A stretch of DNA of 8,849 nucleotides from JAZDGX01 sp043806645. GTDB lineage: Bacteria > Eisenbacteria > RBG-16-71-46 > CAIMUX01 > WJJG01. A program made the position numbers and the translations under genes. Numbering within the stretch: the first letter of the stretch is position 1; each line of letters begins with the position of its first letter. Positions 5,932 to 8,849 of the stretch are shown here, one piece after another. The DNA is taken from positions 1-8,849 of the forward strand of contig JAZDGX010000009.1 of assembly GCA_043806645.1 (NCBI GenBank), written 5' to 3'. The notes below the pieces were generated by a model. The model saw only the letters and a list, made by a program, of their open reading frames with translations, made no database searches and was not told where the DNA came from.

Positions 5932-7173
5932 ATGAAGAACCGGCACCTGGCTCCCAGCCTGCTTGCCTCGCTCCGCGACAGCCCGGTCGTCTTTCTCCAG
6001 GGAGCGCGCCAGACAGGCAAGAGCACCCTTGTGCAGGCGCTTGCTGAAGATCGCCATCCGGCGCGCTACCTGACGTTCGACGATGCGTCCGTGCTGGCGT
6101 CGGCCCAGGAGGACCCTCAGGCGTTCATCTCGGGGTTGAGAGGCCCGGCAGTCATCGAAGAGGTGCAGCGGGCTCCAGAGTTGGCGTTCGCGATCAAAGT
6201 GGCGGTCGACAGGCGGCGCGATCCGGGGCGTTTCCTGCTGACCGGCTCGGCCAGCGTCCTGCTCCTTCCGAAGATCGCCGAGGCGCTGGTCGGGCGGGTG
6301 GAGATTCACACGCTCTGGCCCTTCTCCCAAGGCGAGATCGGCGGCCAGGAGGAGCGGTTCATCGCGGATGTCTTTGCCGCAGACTTCAATCCCTCGATTC
6401 CGGTCGTCTCGGATGATGATCTCGGCCTTGCCGCGCGGTTGCTCCGGGGCGGCTACCCGGTGGCAATGGAGAGGCCCGGCCAGGATCGCCGCCGGGCTTG
6501 GTTTGGGAGCTACATCACCACCATCCTCCAGCGCGACGTTCGGGATTTGGCGAGCATCGAAGGGCTGACCGCGATGCCCCGCCTGCTGGCGCTTCTGGCA
6601 TCTCGTGCCGGGTCGCTGCTGAACTACTCCGAGCTCTCGCGCAGCCTCTCGATGCCGCAGACGACCCTCAAGCGATACATGACCCTGCTCGAGACCACGT
6701 TTCTCGTGCAGATGCTGCCGGCGTGGTCGTCCAACCTCGGAAAGCGCTTGGTGAAGTCGCCCAAGATGTTCTTCGTGGACACGGGTCTGCTCTGCCACCT
6801 GATCGGTCTCGACAGCCGGCACTTCACGGAGGACCGCAGCGTTCTCGGGCACGTGCTCGAGAATTTCGTGGTGATGGAGCTGCGCAAGCAGATCAGTTGG
6901 TCGGCTGGGCATCCCGAGATGTTCCACTTCCGAACCGCAAACGGCAACGAGGTAGACATCGTTCTCGAGAGCCCCGGCGGCGAGCTGGTCGGCATTGAGG
7001 TGAAGTCATCGACCACCATCAAGGGCGACGACTTTCGAGGGCTGAGGGGACTGCGAGATCTCGTCGGGACACGGTTCAAACGCGGAATCGTGTTCTATCC
7101 CGGCTCCGAACTGCTCGCCTTTGGTCCGGATTTGCTCGGCGTTCCGCTGCCCATCCTGTGGAGCGGGCGGTAA
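5932..7173 (+). CDS. ATP-binding protein of the AAA_14/DUF4143 family
   Basis: A 413-residue cytoplasmic ATPase, full length for the family. Walker A is GARQTGKST (24-32). The Walker B region is AVIEEVQRAPEL (73-84), with Glu76 where the family usually has Asp. LLTGSAS (102-108) follows as the sensor-like strand. A winged-helix-like segment (SELSRSLSMPQTTLKRYMTLLE) and KSPKMFFVDTGLL follow. The C-terminal DUF4143 domain has E340-V-D342 and E356-V-K358, the spacing of a PD-(D/E)xK nuclease-like core, a superfamily to which DUF4143 has been related. Start 5932 fits the family's N-terminus and the promoter; ATG 5914 lies inside the promoter spacer. The cellular role of these proteins is not established; they are common accessory genes, and neither substrate nor partner is apparent here. 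The gene stands alone and converges on typA. Confidence 0.9.
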   Translation: MKNRHLAPSLLASLRDSPVVFLQGARQTGKSTLVQALAEDRHPARYLTFDDASVLASAQEDPQAFISGLRGPAVIEEVQRAPELAFAIKVAVDRRRDPGRFLLTGSASVLLLPKIAEALVGRVEIHTLWPFSQGEIGGQEERFIADVFAADFNPSIPVVSDDDLGLAARLLRGGYPVAMERPGQDRRRAWFGSYITTILQRDVRDLASIEGLTAMPRLLALLASRAGSLLNYSELSRSLSMPQTTLKRYMTLLETTFLVQMLPAWSSNLGKRLVKSPKMFFVDTGLLCHLIGLDSRHFTEDRSVLGHVLENFVVMELRKQISWSAGHPEMFHFRTANGNEVDIVLESPGGELVGIEVKSSTTIKGDDFRGLRGLRDLVGTRFKRGIVFYPGSELLAFGPDLLGVPLPILWSGR

Positions 7174-7200
7174 CGGCGTCGCCGTCTCGTCGCGCCGCTC
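7161..7200. terminator. Possible hairpin terminator between convergent genes
   Basis: GAGCGG (7161-7166) can pair with CCGCTC (7195-7200), and ACGGC (7173-7177) with GCCGT (7181-7185) around a GTC loop, in the space between the ATPase stop (7171-7173) and the typA stop (7221-7223). There is no U-run on either strand, so intrinsic termination is uncertain; the hairpins may instead protect mRNA 3' ends. Confidence 0.25.
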
Positions 7201-7220
7201 GGCCCGCCTCCCGCGACACC

Positions 7221-8849
7221 CTAATCCCCGGCCGTGCGCTCCGCCTTCTCCGCCCGCTTGCGATCGTGGATGTCGAGCACGCCCTTGCGCAGGCGAATGA
7301 TCTTGGGCGTCGCCTCGACGTACTCGTCGTGGTTCAAGTACTCGAGCGCTTCCTCGAGACTCATCTTGACCGGCGGGGCGACCTTCATCTTGCGATCCGC
7401 GCTGGCCGCGCGCATGTTGGTAAGCTTCTTCGCCTTCTGCGCGTTGACGACGATATCGTCATCCTTGCAGTGCTCGCCGATGATCTGCCCGGCGTAGAGC
7501 TTCTCGCCGGGTTCGATGAAGAAGTGTCCCCGATCCTGCAGGGCATCGAGGGCGAAGGCGACCGCGCTGCCGCCTGCCATCGAGATGATGCTGCCGTTCT
7601 GTCGCTGGGGGATGGACCCCTTGAAGTACTCGTACTGCAGGAAACGATGATTGACGACGATCTCCCCGGAGGTCACCCGCATCATCCGGCTCCGGAGTCC
7701 GATGAGCCCGCGCGTGGGAATGTGGAACTCGAGGCGCGTGCGGCTCTCGATTTGCACCATCTGGCGCAGCTCGCCCCGGCGCTGCCCGGTGTACTCGATC
7801 ACCGCGCCGACGTACGCATTGGGCACATCGACGGTCAGGGCTTCGACCGGTTCGGCCTTCTTGCCGCCGATCTCCTTGAAGATGACCTGCGGCTGGCCGG
7901 CCATGAACTCGTAGCCCTCGCGGCGCATGTTTTCCATCAGGATCGAAAGATGCAGGATCCCGCGGCCTGAGACCTTGAACGTGTCGGTGCTGCCGGTCTC
8001 TTCCACGCGCAGCGCGACGTCGCGTTCCGCCTCCTTGAACAGGCGCTCGCGGAGCTGCCGGCTGGTGACGTACTTGCCATCCTCGCCGAAGTAGGGGCTG
8101 TCGTTGGGCATGAAGCACAGGGTGAGGGTCGGCTCGTCCACGGTGATGAGCGGCAGCACCTCGGGCTGCTCGACGTCGGCCAGGGTGTCGCCGATGTCGA
8201 CACCGACAACACCGGTGACGGCGCAGATGTCGCCGCACCCGACCGCGTCCACCTCCCGCCGGCCCAGATTGTCGAAGACGAAAAGCTGCTGGACGATGGC
8301 CTCCTGCTGCGATCCGTCGCGTTTCAGCAGGGCCACGGTATCCTTGGTATGCAGCTCGCCGCGGACGATGCGGCCGATGCCGATGCGCCCCACGTAGTCA
8401 TTGTGATCCATGGCGGTCACCAACATCTGCAACGGTCCGGCTTTCATCTCGGGGGGCGGGATGTGCTCGACGATCATCTCCAGCAGCGGCGCGAGATTCT
8501 GACGGGTGTCGGTCAAGGTGGTCACCGCCCACCCGTCGCGTCCGGAGGCAAAGACGTAGGGGAAATCGAGCTGATCATCATCGGCGTTCAGATCGATGAA
8601 GAGATCCAGCAGCTCATCGAGGACCTCGGTGGGACGCGCGCGATCCCGATCGACCTTGTTGACGACCACCACCGGCTTCAAATGCAGCGCGAGCGCCTTC
8701 TGCAGGACGAAACGGGTTTGCGGCATCGGCCCCTCGAACGCATCCACAAGCAGCAGGACGCCGTCGGCCATCTTGAGCACGCGTTCGACTTCCCCTCCGA
8801 AGTCGGCGTGCCCGGGGGTGTCGATCAAGTTGATGCGCACGTCGCGATG
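7221..8849 (-). CDS. typA: TypA/BipA ribosome-associated GTPase, N-terminus outside window
   Basis: 542 residues are visible up to the TAG at 7221-7223; the family is about 600-615 long, so roughly 65 N-terminal residues, including the P-loop (G1) and switch I, lie beyond the window edge. G3 is DTPGH (visible residues 10-14), G4 is NKVD (64-67) and the G5 region reads ASGRDGW (101-107). The EF-G/LepA-like domains follow, with GRGILHLSILMENMRREGYEF and IPTRGLIG. The TypA-specific C-terminal domain has KKLTNMRA and a last LRKGVL segment. TypA binds the ribosome in its GTP form and supports ribosome assembly and growth under stress or cold. Nothing looks broken. It is convergent with the ATPase gene, with 47 bp between the stops. 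Confidence 0.97.
   Translation of the reverse strand, partial: HRDVRINLIDTPGHADFGGEVERVLKMADGVLLLVDAFEGPMPQTRFVLQKALALHLKPVVVVNKVDRDRARPTEVLDELLDLFIDLNADDDQLDFPYVFASGRDGWAVTTLTDTRQNLAPLLEMIVEHIPPPEMKAGPLQMLVTAMDHNDYVGRIGIGRIVRGELHTKDTVALLKRDGSQQEAIVQQLFVFDNLGRREVDAVGCGDICAVTGVVGVDIGDTLADVEQPEVLPLITVDEPTLTLCFMPNDSPYFGEDGKYVTSRQLRERLFKEAERDVALRVEETGSTDTFKVSGRGILHLSILMENMRREGYEFMAGQPQVIFKEIGGKKAEPVEALTVDVPNAYVGAVIEYTGQRRGELRQMVQIESRTRLEFHIPTRGLIGLRSRMMRVTSGEIVVNHRFLQYEYFKGSIPQRQNGSIISMAGGSAVAFALDALQDRGHFFIEPGEKLYAGQIIGEHCKDDDIVVNAQKAKKLTNMRAASADRKMKVAPPVKMSLEEALEYLNHDEYVEATPKIIRLRKGVLDIHDRKRAEKAERTAGD

Noticed and set aside
4465..6927. An uninterrupted minus-strand open frame of 820 codons, antisense to the barrel and ATPase genes and crossing the gap between them.
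   Set aside because: The product is Arg/Ala/Gly/His-rich with no recognisable domain, as expected for the antisense of GC-rich coding DNA, while both plus-strand genes carry clear family features.
5820..7200. Direct repeat GCCGCTC (5820-5826 and 7194-7200) flanking the ATPase gene, as a possible insertion scar.
   Set aside because: A 7-bp match is expected by chance in DNA this GC-rich, and there is no integrase, transposase or terminal inverted repeat.

Overview
The window is a strongly GC-rich piece of a bacterial chromosome. The organism looks Gram-negative: it encodes a predicted secreted lipoprotein and a predicted outer-membrane beta-barrel. The barrel's C-terminal half resembles the FadL/OMPP1-like barrels common in the FCB superphylum and its uncultivated relatives. 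The DNRLRE-like lipoprotein beside it points the same way. I therefore infer a high-GC member of that broad group (an Eisenbacteria- or Latescibacteria-like lineage is one possibility), with low confidence. No insertion sequence, CRISPR array or phage gene is visible.

Left part (1-2943): the 3' end of a plus-strand gene for a family-9-like carbohydrate-binding domain converges on a minus-strand unit. That unit reads, in transcription order, sigma70-type promoter (2915-2943), tRNA-Ser(UGA) (2796-2877), a sugar-permease-like MFS transporter (1488-2783) and an EntS-like MFS exporter (214-1491). The first MFS gene begins about 6-12 nt after the tRNA 3' end, and the two MFS genes overlap by ATGA. 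The whole set is best read as one transcript from the tRNA promoter.

Middle (2944-5820): a 12-bp minisatellite abuts the tRNA promoter. A divergent plus-strand unit follows, with a candidate promoter (3066-3094), a hairpin-containing leader, a two-module DNRLRE-like lipoprotein (3177-4493) and an outer-membrane barrel protein (4486-5820) overlapping it by 8 nt. The barrel's signal peptide has an unusual arginine-rich n-region. It is encoded by an 18-bp tandem duplication that is almost pure alternating purine-pyrimidine (Z-DNA-prone).

Right part (5821-8849): a DUF4143-type AAA ATPase gene (5932-7173) sits behind a good promoter whose predicted transcription start falls on the start codon, suggesting a leaderless mRNA. 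It converges on the minus-strand gene typA/bipA (7221-8849, N-terminus outside the window), a ribosome-associated GTPase.

The parts most worth a second look are the tRNA-Ser/MFS transcript, the lipoprotein-barrel pair with its repeat-built signal peptide, and the apparently leaderless ATPase gene. I do not see a clear-cut new defence or metabolic system.
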